Assembly: GCA_020725265.1 (NCBI GenBank)
Contig: DYFK01000014.1
Span: 24,452-88,451 of the forward strand
Direction: 5' to 3'
Length of the DNA: 64,000 bases
Origin: Hydrogenophilus sp.
GTDB taxonomy: Bacteria; Pseudomonadota; Gammaproteobacteria; Burkholderiales; Thiobacillaceae
Shown here: piece after piece, positions 1 through 9,285 of the stretch
How the letters are laid out: each line of letters starts with the position of its first letter
Position numbering within the stretch: the first letter of the stretch is position 1
Program-made: the position numbers and the translations under genes
The notes under the pieces: model-generated
Told to the model about the DNA's origin: nothing
Database searches by the model: none
What the model saw: only the letters and a program-made list of their open reading frames with translations

Positions 1-228
1 GAGGCCGGCGCCGAACTCCACGCCGCCCAGTGCGACGGCTGCCACGCCAACCGCTTCGGCGGCGACGGCGGCAAGATCTACACGCGCAAGGACCGACGCG
101 CCAACAACCCCGGCCAGCTCGCGCAGTGGCTCACCACCTGCAACGCCAACCTCGGCAACAACCTGTTTCCCGAGGACGAACTCGATCTCGGCGCCTACCT
201 GAACCAGCGTTTCTACAAGTTCAAGTGA
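1..228 (+). CDS. Cytochrome c family protein, C-terminal part (5' end outside window)
   Basis: Frame +1 is open from base 1: EAGAELHAAQCDGCHANRFGGDGGKIYTRKD...YLNQRFYKFK*; contains a CxxCH haem motif (CDGCH). Confidence 0.7.
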   Translation, partial: EAGAELHAAQCDGCHANRFGGDGGKIYTRKDRRANNPGQLAQWLTTCNANLGNNLFPEDELDLGAYLNQRFYKFK

Positions 229-265
229 CGTCTGGCGTTCCCTTTCATCTCATTCCCGGACCACC

Positions 266-610
266 ATGACCGAAACCTTCTGCGACCTCGCCAAGGGCAA
301 ATGCAAACCGTGCGAAGGCGGCATCCCGCCGCTGACCGCCGAGGAAATCGCCGGCCTGATGCCGAAACTCGCCGCCGACTGGCAAGTCGTCGACGGCAAG
401 CTGCGCCGCGATTTCAAGTTCGCCGATCACTACGTGACCATGACCTTCGTCAACGCCATCGCCTGGGTCTCGCACCAACAGGGCCATCACCCGGATCTGA
501 CGGTCGGCTACAACACCTGCCGGGTCGAATACATCACGCACGCCATTGGCGGATTGTCCGAATCCGACTTCATCTGCGCGGCCAAGATCGACGCCCTGTT
601 CGAGCTCTGA
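266..610 (+). CDS. phhB: 4a-hydroxytetrahydrobiopterin dehydratase (pterin-4a-carbinolamine dehydratase)
   Basis: Protein has the PCD family pattern (FKFADHYVTMTFVNAIAWVSHQQGHHPDLTVGYNTCRVEYITHAIGGLSESDF). Confidence 0.9.
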   Translation: MTETFCDLAKGKCKPCEGGIPPLTAEEIAGLMPKLAADWQVVDGKLRRDFKFADHYVTMTFVNAIAWVSHQQGHHPDLTVGYNTCRVEYITHAIGGLSESDFICAAKIDALFEL

Positions 611-611
611 C

Positions 612-1487
612 TTGCAGGCCCTGCCCAACGGCCGCGTCATCGCCGCGCTCGGCCGGCACTTCCTGGTCGACGGCGCCGATGGCGTGGTCGAGTGCGTCAC
701 CCGCGGCAAGAAAGGTGGCGTCGCCTGCGGCGACCGCGTCGACTACCGGCCGACCCACGCCGGCAGCGGCGTCATCGAGCGGATCGGGACGCGGACCAAC
801 CTGCTGTTCCGTTCCGACCAGTTCCGCTCCAAGCTGATCGCCGCCAACGTCGATCAAGCCCTGATCGTGGTCGCGGCGGTGCCGATGTTTCGCGAGGAAT
901 TGCTGATCCGCTGTCTGGTCGCCTGCGAATCCGCCGACATCCCGGCGCTCATCGTCGTCAACAAGACCGACCTGCCGGAAACCGCCGCGCTGACCGAGCA
1001 TCTGCGCCATTACGCCGGCCTCGGCTACCCGCTCGTCGAGCTCAGCGCGCTCGGCGATCCGGATACCCTGCGCGAACGTCTGCGCGGTCGCGTCAGCGTG
1101 CTGGTGGGCGCGTCCGGCGTCGGCAAGAGCACCCTGCTCAACCGCCTGATTCCCGACGCCAACGTCGCCACCGGCGCCATCTCGCTGGCGCTCGACGCCG
1201 GCCGCCACACCACCACGCACGCGCGCATGCACCGGCTGCCGGGCGATGGCGCCGGCGAACTGATCGATTCGCCGGGCATGCAGGAATTCGGCCTGCGCCA
1301 TCTGGACCCGGCCGGTCTGATGGCGGCGTTTCCGGAAATCCGCGCCCGCCTCGGCCAGTGCCGCTTCCACAACTGCCGCCATCTCCGGGAGCCCGGCTGC
1401 GCGGTGCTGGAAGCGGCGCGCGCCGGTGACATCGCGGCCGTCCGGCTACGCGTCTATCAGAGTCTGCTCGGCCAGCTATCCTCGTAG
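612..1487 (+). CDS. rsgA: Ribosome small subunit-dependent GTPase A
   Basis: Circularly permuted GTPase: VVNKTDLP, GASGVGKSTLLNRL, DSPGMQEFGL and a C-terminal Cys/His zinc motif. Probable TTG start at 612. Confidence 0.93.
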   Translation: MQALPNGRVIAALGRHFLVDGADGVVECVTRGKKGGVACGDRVDYRPTHAGSGVIERIGTRTNLLFRSDQFRSKLIAANVDQALIVVAAVPMFREELLIRCLVACESADIPALIVVNKTDLPETAALTEHLRHYAGLGYPLVELSALGDPDTLRERLRGRVSVLVGASGVGKSTLLNRLIPDANVATGAISLALDAGRHTTTHARMHRLPGDGAGELIDSPGMQEFGLRHLDPAGLMAAFPEIRARLGQCRFHNCRHLREPGCAVLEAARAGDIAAVRLRVYQSLLGQLSS

Positions 1488-1530
1488 CAGGCCGCGCTTC
1501 GCGGCCGAGGATGAGGACGAGGAGAACGCC

Positions 1531-2034
1531 ATGAAAGCCGCCACCCTGCTGTCGCTCTTGCTGCTGTTGCCGCCCGCCGCGCCGGCGGCGGCCCAGGCCA
1601 CCCTGGTCGATACCCCGTATGACGCGCCCCGCGTGGTGTTCGATTTCTTCCTGGACGATCCGGCCAAGATGGGCAGTGCCTTGTACTGGATCCGCTCGCT
1701 GATCCTGCCGCTGTCGACACCGCCCTATGAATACGACGCGGAAACCATCAAGGTGGTGCTGCACGGCACCGAACTGGTCACCGTGGCCAGGAAGAATGAG
1801 GCGAAATACCAGGAAGTGGTGGAGCGCATGCGCTACTACGCCAGTCTGGGCATCGAATTCAAGGTCTGCGGCCTGGCCCTGCGCGATTACGGCTACACCC
1901 TCGCGGACATGCAGGATTTCATCCAGGTGGTCCCGAGCGCGCCGGTGGAACTGGTCTACTGGCAGAATCGCGGCTATGCCCTGGTGACGCCGACCATCCT
2001 GGAAAAGAAATTCAGCATCGAACAGATCCGCTGA
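1531..2034 (+). CDS. DsrE-family-like protein with N-terminal signal peptide
   Basis: Signal peptide MKAATLLSLLLLLPPAAPAAAQA followed by a DsrE-like fold pattern with FKVCGLALRDYGYTLADM. Confidence 0.65.
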   Translation: MKAATLLSLLLLLPPAAPAAAQATLVDTPYDAPRVVFDFFLDDPAKMGSALYWIRSLILPLSTPPYEYDAETIKVVLHGTELVTVARKNEAKYQEVVERMRYYASLGIEFKVCGLALRDYGYTLADMQDFIQVVPSAPVELVYWQNRGYALVTPTILEKKFSIEQIR

Positions 2035-2042
2035 CCGCCGCG

Positions 2043-3110
2043 ATGACCGCCCCGCCCCAGGCGCCGCGCGGCCGCGCCGCCGCCTTCAATCCGGACAACC
2101 GCTACGCGCGGTCGCGGCGCGAGGATTTCGACGATGGCTGGGAACGCGACGACGAGCCGGCGCCGACCGCCGCCACGGAATGGCTGATCGACGCCAGCCG
2201 GAGCGTGATTGCCCGCAACCAGTCGCCGGACGTGCCGTTCGACCGCTCGATCAACCCCTATCGTGGCTGCGAGCATGGCTGCATCTACTGCTTCGCCCGG
2301 CCGACCCACGCCTGGCTCGACCTTTCGCCCGGCCTCGATTTCGAAACCCGCATCCATTACAAGCCGGACGCCGCCCGCCTGCTGCGCGCGGAACTGGCGC
2401 GGCCAGGCTACCGCTGCGCGCCGATCGCGCTGGGTATCAACACCGATGCCTACCAGCCCGGCGAACGCCGCTTCGGCCTGACCCGGTCGTTGCTGGAAGT
2501 CCTGCTCGAACACCGCCACCCGGTCAGCATCGTCACCAAATCGGCGCTGATCGAACGCGATCTCGACCTGCTCGCGGAACTGGCGCGCGCCAATCTGGTG
2601 GAAGTCGCCATCTCGCTGACCACCCGCGACCGACAACTGGCCCGGCGCATGGAACCGCGCGCGGCGGCGCCGGAACGGCGGCTGGAAACACTGCGCCGGC
2701 TGCGCCACGCCGGCATTCCGACCAGCGTGCTGGTGGCGCCGGTGATCCCCTTCCTCAACGACGACGAGCTGGAGGATCTGCTCGCGGCCGCGCGCGCCGC
2801 CGACGCCCTTGACGCCGGTTACGTGCTGCTGCGTCTGCCGCTGGAAGTCGCCCCGCTGTTCGAGGACTGGCTGAACCGCCATTACCCGCTCAAGGCGGAA
2901 CGGATCATGAAGCGCATGCGCGATTGCCGCGGCGGCGCGAACTACGATAGCCGCTTCGGCCTACGCATGCGCGGCGAAGGCGTCTACGCCGACCTGCTCC
3001 GCGCCCGCTTCCGGCGCGCCCACGCCCGCCTCGGCTTTCAGCCCTCCCCGCCGCTCGATTGCGAAGTCTTCCGCGTACCCGACCGGCCGGAACAGCTCGG
3101 GCTGTTCTGA
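2043..3110 (+). CDS. PA0069/Rv2578c-type radical SAM protein
   Basis: CxxxCxxC cluster motif (GCEHGCIYCFARPTHAW) and family-typical NPYRGCEHGC. Confidence 0.88.
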   Translation: MTAPPQAPRGRAAAFNPDNRYARSRREDFDDGWERDDEPAPTAATEWLIDASRSVIARNQSPDVPFDRSINPYRGCEHGCIYCFARPTHAWLDLSPGLDFETRIHYKPDAARLLRAELARPGYRCAPIALGINTDAYQPGERRFGLTRSLLEVLLEHRHPVSIVTKSALIERDLDLLAELARANLVEVAISLTTRDRQLARRMEPRAAAPERRLETLRRLRHAGIPTSVLVAPVIPFLNDDELEDLLAAARAADALDAGYVLLRLPLEVAPLFEDWLNRHYPLKAERIMKRMRDCRGGANYDSRFGLRMRGEGVYADLLRARFRRAHARLGFQPSPPLDCEVFRVPDRPEQLGLF

Positions 3111-3142
3111 GGTCGGCAACCTTCATCGGATGGCGAGAATGT

Positions 3143-3757
3143 TCAGGGCAACGCAGCAAGGATTTCGGCGATCTCCCGCTGGATCGCCTCGGCGGATTCC
3201 CGACGTGGCGTCAACCGCTCCGCCCAGGCTCGTCCCGGGTGCAGGGTATCCCAGCGCGGCCGCATTCCAGCATGGCGCCCCTTGCCTGGGTCATGGTTGC
3301 CAAAGCCATCGATCAAGGTATTCCAGACCGGGGAAAAGCGCGCGATGAGCAAGGATTCGCCAAGGGGAATCCAGATATCGTCCACCGGCAGGAATCGGCA
3401 GGAAAAATCCCCGACCGCCAGATTCGTGGCCGCCTCGATACTCTCCAGATGGTCGCGCAAGCGTTTGTACAAAGCCTGGCCGGGACTGTCACCCAACCCC
3501 ATGCCGCCTTTCCGGCTACCCGCCGGCACCGCCTTGCCCACGTAAATCGGCAGGCCCCAGCGTTGCCCGCGATTGCGCGCGGCGATTTCCCGGTAAGCGG
3601 GAAAATCCCCGGCGTAGTAGATAGCGTATACGCCGGCGCCCGTGAACGGAGACAGCGCCACGAACGGGGTCACCGGCCGGGCCAGCATGGCGTTGGCGAC
3701 GCTCTCGCCGAGATTGCGCTTGTCCAGCGGATTGAAAGGCAGGATGTCCGCGCTCAC
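3143..3757 (-). CDS. Eco29kI-like GIY-YIG type II restriction endonuclease
   Basis: GVYAIYY...GLPIYVGKAVPAGSRKGG GIY-YIG signature; ATG overlaps the stop of an adjacent m5C methyltransferase. Confidence 0.82.
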   Translation of the reverse strand: MSADILPFNPLDKRNLGESVANAMLARPVTPFVALSPFTGAGVYAIYYAGDFPAYREIAARNRGQRWGLPIYVGKAVPAGSRKGGMGLGDSPGQALYKRLRDHLESIEAATNLAVGDFSCRFLPVDDIWIPLGESLLIARFSPVWNTLIDGFGNHDPGKGRHAGMRPRWDTLHPGRAWAERLTPRRESAEAIQREIAEILAALP

Positions 3758-4965
3758 GCGACCGCCTCGCGATCGTGGCCGCGTTCGGCCTGGCCGACGG
3801 AGGTTTTCGACAACAGACGTTCGAGCACACCGCGCGCGACCACCGCGCCCAAGGCCACCGGCACGGCGTTGCCGAGCTGGCGCATGGTTTCACTCCAAGA
3901 GCCATGAAACACGAAACCATCCGGAAACGTTTGCAAACGGGCCGCTTCCCGGGCGGTGAAATATCGAACCGCGCCATCCGGGGCAACCAGCATGTTTTCC
4001 CCGCCGGGAACGCCATGATCGCCGGCTTTCAGAGTCTTGGCCGGCATGTCCAGCGGGCTGCCGGTATGTCCTGGGTAGGCGCGCGCGCCTGATTGAACTC
4101 GGTGGTTATGGATATCGCCGGCCTCGGCTGGCGGCAGGCTGGCGATCGCGTCGCGCACGGTTCGCCAGGGCCGCTCCGTGGGCGCGATCAACGAATCCCG
4201 CAAGATCGCGACGCGCCGTGACAGCGCGCCCGGCGGTTCGGGCCGGGCATGGCCGGGGACGCGATGCCGATCCCAGTATTCACCGCTGACCCATTGGTCA
4301 TGCAGCAGGGCGTCGAGCGAATGCGAAGGCCTTGGGAAATGCCATTCGAGATCGAGATCGTGGCGGAATCCGACGAAAATGACCCGCTCGCGCCTTTGCG
4401 GCACGCCGTGATCGGCGGCATTCACCAGATTCGCCACCACGTTGTAGCGCAGCACTTCTCGGGCATGGCCGGTTTTCAGCTTTTGCAGCCGCCGCGCGTG
4501 ATCCTCCCAGCTCTCGTCCGGCAACCTGGCGATCTCCGGAAACTCCAGACCCAGCATGATGTACTGGAAATAGTTGGCGAAACCGCTCCGCGTCAGCCCC
4601 TTCACGTTTTCGACGATGAAGGCTTTCGGCTTCACCCGGCCAATCACCCCGATCATGGTTGGAAACATGTCGCGATGGTCATCGTGGGCCTTGTGCTTGC
4701 CACCCAGGGAAAATGGCTGACAGGGCGGGCCTCCACTGACAATCTCGATATCTTCCGGAATCCCGGAGATGTCGAAACTCCGGACGTCGGCTTCATGGAT
4801 CGGCCAATCGGCGACCAACGGAAATCCACGACGCTGATTCTCGCGTAGCGTATCGCAGGCCCAACGGTCCCATTCCACCACGGCGAGCGGTTTGACCCCG
4901 GCCATGGACAAGCCCATGCCCAGGCCGCCCGCTCCAACGAACAGCTCAAGCGCTCGCGGCGTCAT
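3754..4965 (-). CDS. DNA (cytosine-5-)-methyltransferase
   Basis: ELFVGAGGLGMGLSMAG, SGGPPCQPFSLGGKHK (PCQ catalytic motif), FIVENVKG, GVPQRRERVIFVG, LGNAVPV. Confidence 0.95.
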   Translation of the reverse strand: MTPRALELFVGAGGLGMGLSMAGVKPLAVVEWDRWACDTLRENQRRGFPLVADWPIHEADVRSFDISGIPEDIEIVSGGPPCQPFSLGGKHKAHDDHRDMFPTMIGVIGRVKPKAFIVENVKGLTRSGFANYFQYIMLGLEFPEIARLPDESWEDHARRLQKLKTGHAREVLRYNVVANLVNAADHGVPQRRERVIFVGFRHDLDLEWHFPRPSHSLDALLHDQWVSGEYWDRHRVPGHARPEPPGALSRRVAILRDSLIAPTERPWRTVRDAIASLPPAEAGDIHNHRVQSGARAYPGHTGSPLDMPAKTLKAGDHGVPGGENMLVAPDGAVRYFTAREAARLQTFPDGFVFHGSWSETMRQLGNAVPVALGAVVARGVLERLLSKTSVGQAERGHDREAVA

Positions 4966-5371
4966 CGAGAAACTCCTGGATTTTCATCGCCAACCGCTCC
5001 CTGTCATGGAGCTCGCACTCCCAAACAATCAGATATCGCCACCCCGACTCGGCCAGGGCTCGCTGGTTCCGGGCATCCCGTGTCTGGTTCGCTTCCAGCT
5101 TTGGCCGCCAGAACTCCATTCTACTTTTCGGCCAGCGAGTCAGGGGGCAATGTCCACCGTGCCGATGCCAGAAGCAGCCATGCACGAAAATGACCTTGCG
5201 CCGAACGGGAAAAACCAGGTCCGGGCAACCAGGCAGATCGCGCCGATGCAATCGATATCGATACCCGAGTGCATGGACGAGGCGGCGTACCATCATTTCC
5301 GGTTTGGAACCCCTGGCACGGATCAACGACATGCGCGCGGAACGCTGGCGCGGGCTCAGGATATCCGTCAC
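4946..5371 (-). CDS. vsr: Very short patch repair endonuclease Vsr
   Basis: MTDILSPRQRSARMSLIRARGSKPE...DLVFPVRRKVIFVHGCFWHRHGGHC; overlaps the methyltransferase start. Confidence 0.92.
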   Translation of the reverse strand: MTDILSPRQRSARMSLIRARGSKPEMMVRRLVHALGYRYRLHRRDLPGCPDLVFPVRRKVIFVHGCFWHRHGGHCPLTRWPKSRMEFWRPKLEANQTRDARNQRALAESGWRYLIVWECELHDRERLAMKIQEFLDDAASA

Positions 5372-5430
5372 GCCACTTCCAGATCAGTGGCTCCACGGTC
5401 CGGCAACCGCTCTCAGTCCCGATGAGCCGT

Positions 5431-5457
5431 CCCGAGGGGCTGAGCCACCCCCTCGGG
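5431..5457. repeat. Perfect 9-bp inverted repeat (hairpin) between vsr and the DJ-1/PfpI gene
   Basis: CCCGAGGGG (5431-5439) / CCCCTCGGG (5449-5457), 9-nt loop, no T-tract; followed by a GCGAACGAAGTGAGCGCGGG stretch. Confidence 0.6.
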
Positions 5458-5495
5458 CGGGCGGCGAACGAAGTGAGCGCGGGGGCCGTTCCATC

Positions 5496-6050
5496 TCAGC
5501 CGCGCACCAGGCCGGCTTCGACCTGCTGGCGCTTGTCGGCGCCGGCGAGCAGTTCGATCAGGGTGAGGGCAAAATCCATCGCGGTGCCAGGTCCGCGCGA
5601 GGTAACGACGCGGCCGTCGACGACGACGGCGTCACCGAGCTTGCGCGTGCTGGCCGGCAGCCCGAGGTTGTCGAGCACGCCCGGATAGGCGGTGACGCGC
5701 TTGCCGTCGAGCAGGCCGGCGCGGGCGAGCGCCATCGGCGCGGCGCAGATGGCGGCGGTGTATTTGCCGGCCTCGGCCATGCGCCGGAGCAGGGCCTGGA
5801 TGCGCGCGTCGTCGCGCAGGTGGTCGGCGCCGGGCAGGCCGCCGGGCAGCGCGATCAGGTCGTAGTCGTGATTCATCGCCTCGTCCAGGGTCGCGTCCGG
5901 CTGCACGCGGGTGCCCCGGCTGCCCAGGATCAGGCCGGGTTGCAGACCGGCGGTGACGACCGCGAAACCGGCGCGGCGCAGCAGGTCGATCAAGGTCACG
6001 GCTTCCAGATCCTCGAATCCGTGCGCCAGGGGGATGAGTACGCTAGGCAT
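5496..6050 (-). CDS. DJ-1/PfpI (YajL-type) family protein
   Basis: MPSVLIPLAHGFEDLEAVTLIDLLRRAG...YTAAICAAPMALA...VTSRGPGTAMDFALTLIELL; nucleophile-elbow Cys in AAICAAP. Confidence 0.9.
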   Translation of the reverse strand: MPSVLIPLAHGFEDLEAVTLIDLLRRAGFAVVTAGLQPGLILGSRGTRVQPDATLDEAMNHDYDLIALPGGLPGADHLRDDARIQALLRRMAEAGKYTAAICAAPMALARAGLLDGKRVTAYPGVLDNLGLPASTRKLGDAVVVDGRVVTSRGPGTAMDFALTLIELLAGADKRQQVEAGLVRG

Positions 6051-7245
6051 GGGAATCTCCTTGTGCCAACAGCCGGGCGGTTTCGTTGACCGCGCGTTCC
6101 GCGCAGTCGCCGATCGACAGGCCATTCAGGTAGTTGCCGACCAGGGCCAGCGGGGTGCCGGCCAGCAGGTCGTCGATTTCCGCGACCAGGCCGGGGTGTT
6201 CCAGTCCCGGCGCGGGCAGGCGGTTGACCGTGGCGCGGGCCTCCAGGAAATCGTCCGGCGTCACGCCGAGCACCTCGGCGACGCGCGCGCGCTGGCCGGC
6301 GACATCGAGCCGGCCGGGCCGGAAGTGGAAAGTGAAGCCGCGCAGCGACGGGTGCGGCACCGGATCGCGGGTCACCACCGACCAGAATGCGTCGTCGCCG
6401 CCGATCAGGCCGGCGACGCGCGGCAGCGCGACCCGGTCGGCGGCGACGACGACGGCCAGCGCCTCGATGTCGATCATCGGGAAACGGGCCAGCCGGACGG
6501 CGATGTCCGGCGCCGCGTCGCGCAGCAGGTTGGCGGCGGCATCGACCGGCACCGCCAGCATCAACTGGCGGCAGGCGATCCGGTCGCCGGCGACGTCGAG
6601 CAGGTAACCGCCGGCGTCGGCCCGGATCGCCGCGACCGGGTGGTTCAGGCGCGTTTCGAAGCGGGCGCCGGTGGCCACCGCTTCCAGCAATCCCTGCAAG
6701 CCGCCCGGGAAGGTGAACTTGCGTGGCGCCGATTTCATGCGTGGCTTGCGCCGGAACAGCCAGGCGGCCGGGAAGCCGTCGGCCGGCTGCGAGAGCACGG
6801 CGGCGAAGGCCGGCGCCAGCAGGCGCCGGTAGTTGCCGCGCCCGAGCAGGCGGCCGAACCAGTCGGCGACCGTGCGCCCGGCCTTGGCGCGGCCGATGCC
6901 GAACGGCAGCGACAGGGCCGCCTCGACGAAGGATAGTCGGGCCATCGGCGACTGGACGCCGCCATCGGACTTGAGGAAGCGGTAGGAGAGTTTCTCGCGG
7001 GTCAGCAGATCGCCCAGGCGGCCGCGTCCGTCGAGGGCTTCCAGCAACGGCGCGTAGGAGTTGTAGGCGGTGTGGGCGCCCAGTTCCAGCCAGAAGTCCG
7101 CGCGCGGCCGCCAGCTGTGGATGCAGCCGCCGAGCCGGTCGGCCGCTTCCAGCACCAGCACGCGCCGGCCGGATTCGGCCAGGCGGGCGGCGCCGACCAG
7201 GCCGCTGGCGCCGGCCCCGACCACCACGCAATCCCAGGTTTCCAT
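6043..7245 (-). CDS. FAD-dependent oxidoreductase, protoporphyrinogen oxidase-like
   Basis: N-terminal dinucleotide-binding motif VVVGAGASGLVGAARLAESGRRVLVLEA, GGCIHSW; C-terminal VGNYLNGLSIGDCAERAV. Confidence 0.75.
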   Translation of the reverse strand: METWDCVVVGAGASGLVGAARLAESGRRVLVLEAADRLGGCIHSWRPRADFWLELGAHTAYNSYAPLLEALDGRGRLGDLLTREKLSYRFLKSDGGVQSPMARLSFVEAALSLPFGIGRAKAGRTVADWFGRLLGRGNYRRLLAPAFAAVLSQPADGFPAAWLFRRKPRMKSAPRKFTFPGGLQGLLEAVATGARFETRLNHPVAAIRADAGGYLLDVAGDRIACRQLMLAVPVDAAANLLRDAAPDIAVRLARFPMIDIEALAVVVAADRVALPRVAGLIGGDDAFWSVVTRDPVPHPSLRGFTFHFRPGRLDVAGQRARVAEVLGVTPDDFLEARATVNRLPAPGLEHPGLVAEIDDLLAGTPLALVGNYLNGLSIGDCAERAVNETARLLAQGDSHA

Positions 7246-7247
7246 GC

Positions 7248-7652
7248 TCAGAACTCGTTGAATCGGTGAATCAGACGCCGGTCCCGTTTGGTCGGCCGGC
7301 CGTGGATGACGCTGCCCGGATCGGTGTTCCAGTGCCGTTCGGCGGCCTGGCGCTCGCGCTCGGCCTGGCTCTCGGGCGATTCCAGGTACAGCCGCCGGGC
7401 TTCGGTGGCCGGGCCGCGCCGATCGGCGAGACCGGCGACGGTGACGGTCCAGTTCTGCCCGGCCACGTGAATGTCCAGCCGGTCGCCGACGCGCACGCCG
7501 TGCGCCGGCTTGATCCGCTCGCCGTTGAGCCGGACCTTGCCGCCCTCGACGGCATCCTGGGCAAGACCGCGGGTCTTGAAAAACCGCGCGGCCCACAGCC
7601 ATTTGTCAACGCGCAGACGGCCCGGCGCCTCGCTTGTATCGGTGTTTCGCAT
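7248..7652 (-). CDS. hslR: S4-domain RNA-binding protein, Hsp15-like
   Basis: RLRVDKWLWAARFFKTRGLAQDAVEGGKVRLNGERIKPAHGVRVGD S4 domain; basic C-terminus. Confidence 0.82.
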   Translation of the reverse strand: MRNTDTSEAPGRLRVDKWLWAARFFKTRGLAQDAVEGGKVRLNGERIKPAHGVRVGDRLDIHVAGQNWTVTVAGLADRRGPATEARRLYLESPESQAERERQAAERHWNTDPGSVIHGRPTKRDRRLIHRFNEF

Positions 7653-7708
7653 CGGCGCATCATAGCGCGTGCGGCCGCGTTCGCGGCGGCCCCACCAAGG
7701 AGAACGCC

Positions 7709-8359
7709 ATGTCCACGCCGCGCTTCCTCTACGCCCTTCCCCTGCTGTTCGCCGTCCTCGGTTGCGCCGGTCCCGGCGGCGGTCCGGCCCCGGCCGCGAC
7801 ACTGGGCCATCTGACCCTGCGCCAGCCGCTGACCATCGAGCCGAACTCGGCCACGCTGCGCGTGCAATACGGCCGCGTGGTGCCGCGCAACGGCGTCGAG
7901 GAAAGCGAGCCGTTCTGCGTGTTCGAGCTGGACACCGTCGCCGCCATCGAGCAACCGTTGCGTCCGGGCCGCTTCGACATCGTCGCCATCGGCCAGCGCG
8001 TGGAAACCTTCGCCGGCATGCCGGTTTCGCCGTTCCGGCGCGTGGCCTTCGACGACGACGGCCCCACCCACATCTACTTCAAGACCATCTTCCGCCTGCG
8101 GGACCCGGCGCCGTCCAGGCCACAGGCGGTGCGCGCGCTGACCTGCATGAGCAACCAGAACGCGCCCGGCATCGCGCCGTTCATGCGCCATCTGCGTCCC
8201 GACGAGATCCGCGCCGCGCTCGGCGGGCTGTTCATCCTGGAACTGGTTGGATACCGGGCCGGACGCGTCGACGCCCCGGCGGCGGACGCCGCGACCACGC
8301 GGTTGTCACCGCCGGCCGCTACAATGGCGCCTGCATCCATTCCTGGCACATCTTCATGA
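7709..8359 (+). CDS. Hypothetical lipoprotein
   Basis: Signal peptide with lipobox-like LFAVLGCAG; start ATG 7709. Confidence 0.65.
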   Translation: MSTPRFLYALPLLFAVLGCAGPGGGPAPAATLGHLTLRQPLTIEPNSATLRVQYGRVVPRNGVEESEPFCVFELDTVAAIEQPLRPGRFDIVAIGQRVETFAGMPVSPFRRVAFDDDGPTHIYFKTIFRLRDPAPSRPQAVRALTCMSNQNAPGIAPFMRHLRPDEIRAALGGLFILELVGYRAGRVDAPAADAATTRLSPPAATMAPASIPGTSS

Positions 8360-8892
8360 GCAACATCGACTATCTGGCCATCACCGCCTCCGGCGAGGAC
8401 AGGATCGGCCTGGTCCAACGCTTCACCAGCCGCGTCGTCGAGGCCGGCTGCAACATCGAGGAATCGCGCATGGCCGTGCTGGGCGGCCAGTTCGCCATTC
8501 TGATGCTGATTTCCGGGCCCTGGAACGCGCTCACCAAGCTGGAGGACAAACTCGGCCAGATCGGCGAGGAGCTGGCCCTGACCATCGTCCATAAACGGAC
8601 CCGGCCGGCCGAGCGCAAGACGCCGCTGATTCCTTACCGGGTCAACGTGGTGGCGATGGATCACCCCGGTATCGTCCACAACCTGGCCGATTTCTTCGCG
8701 CGACAGGGCATCAACATCGAGGAGCTGGCGACCGAGACCTATCCGGCGCCGCACACCGGCACGCCGATGTTCTCGGTCAACATCACCATCGGCGTGCCGG
8801 CCGATCTGCATCTGCCGACCCTGCGCGGCGATTTCTTCGACTACTGCGACAACCTGAACCTGGACGCGGTCATGGAACCGGCGCGCGCCTGA
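8356..8892 (+). CDS. gcvR: ACT-domain glycine cleavage system transcriptional repressor (GcvR-like)
   Basis: Two ACT domains (YLAITASGEDRIGLVQRFTSRVVEAGCNIEESRMAVLGGQFAILMLI...; VVAMDHPGIVHNLADFFARQGINIEELATETYPAPHTGTPMF). Confidence 0.8.
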   Translation: MSNIDYLAITASGEDRIGLVQRFTSRVVEAGCNIEESRMAVLGGQFAILMLISGPWNALTKLEDKLGQIGEELALTIVHKRTRPAERKTPLIPYRVNVVAMDHPGIVHNLADFFARQGINIEELATETYPAPHTGTPMFSVNITIGVPADLHLPTLRGDFFDYCDNLNLDAVMEPARA

Positions 8893-8917
8893 ACGCCCGA
8901 TTCGCCGGCCGGACGAT

Positions 8918-9190
8918 TCATTGGGCGCGTTCCCGGCAATACCGGCCGGCCGCCGTGACCAGGGTGCGCACATCCTGGGCGCTGAGGTCCGGATAATCCT
9001 CATGAACCACCCGGGTCGCCCAGTATTCGGCCGGGCTGCCGTTGAGGCCGGCGCCGGCCCGATAGAACGGTTCGACGCGTTCGACCACGGCATCGAAGAT
9101 CTCCCGCAGATGCGGGTGCCGGCGGCGTTCAGGCTGACCCGCGCGGGATTGCCCGGCATGCGACTGATATTCGGATTCCTGGGTGGTCAT
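8918..9190 (-). CDS. Conserved hypothetical protein
   Basis: ORF of about 90 aa with coherent composition between two annotated genes; start inferred at 9190. Confidence 0.5.
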   Translation of the reverse strand: MTTQESEYQSHAGQSRAGQPERRRHPHLREIFDAVVERVEPFYRAGAGLNGSPAEYWATRVVHEDYPDLSAQDVRTLVTAAGRYCRERAQ

Positions 9191-9285
9191 GCGCTGTCCT
9201 CCTGTTGGTTGAAGCGGCCTTATCGGCAAATCGGCGGCACGATTCAGGCCGTCGTGGCCTTTTTTTGATCGGAGTCAGCTTTTTC

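Noticed and set aside
3143-5371. Complete avoidance of CCGCGG as proof of R-M specificity
   Set aside because: CCGCGG occurs repeatedly in the window (for example near 697, 2926, 14581, 21351 and 59051), so there is no strong avoidance visible by eye. A proper observed/expected test is needed.
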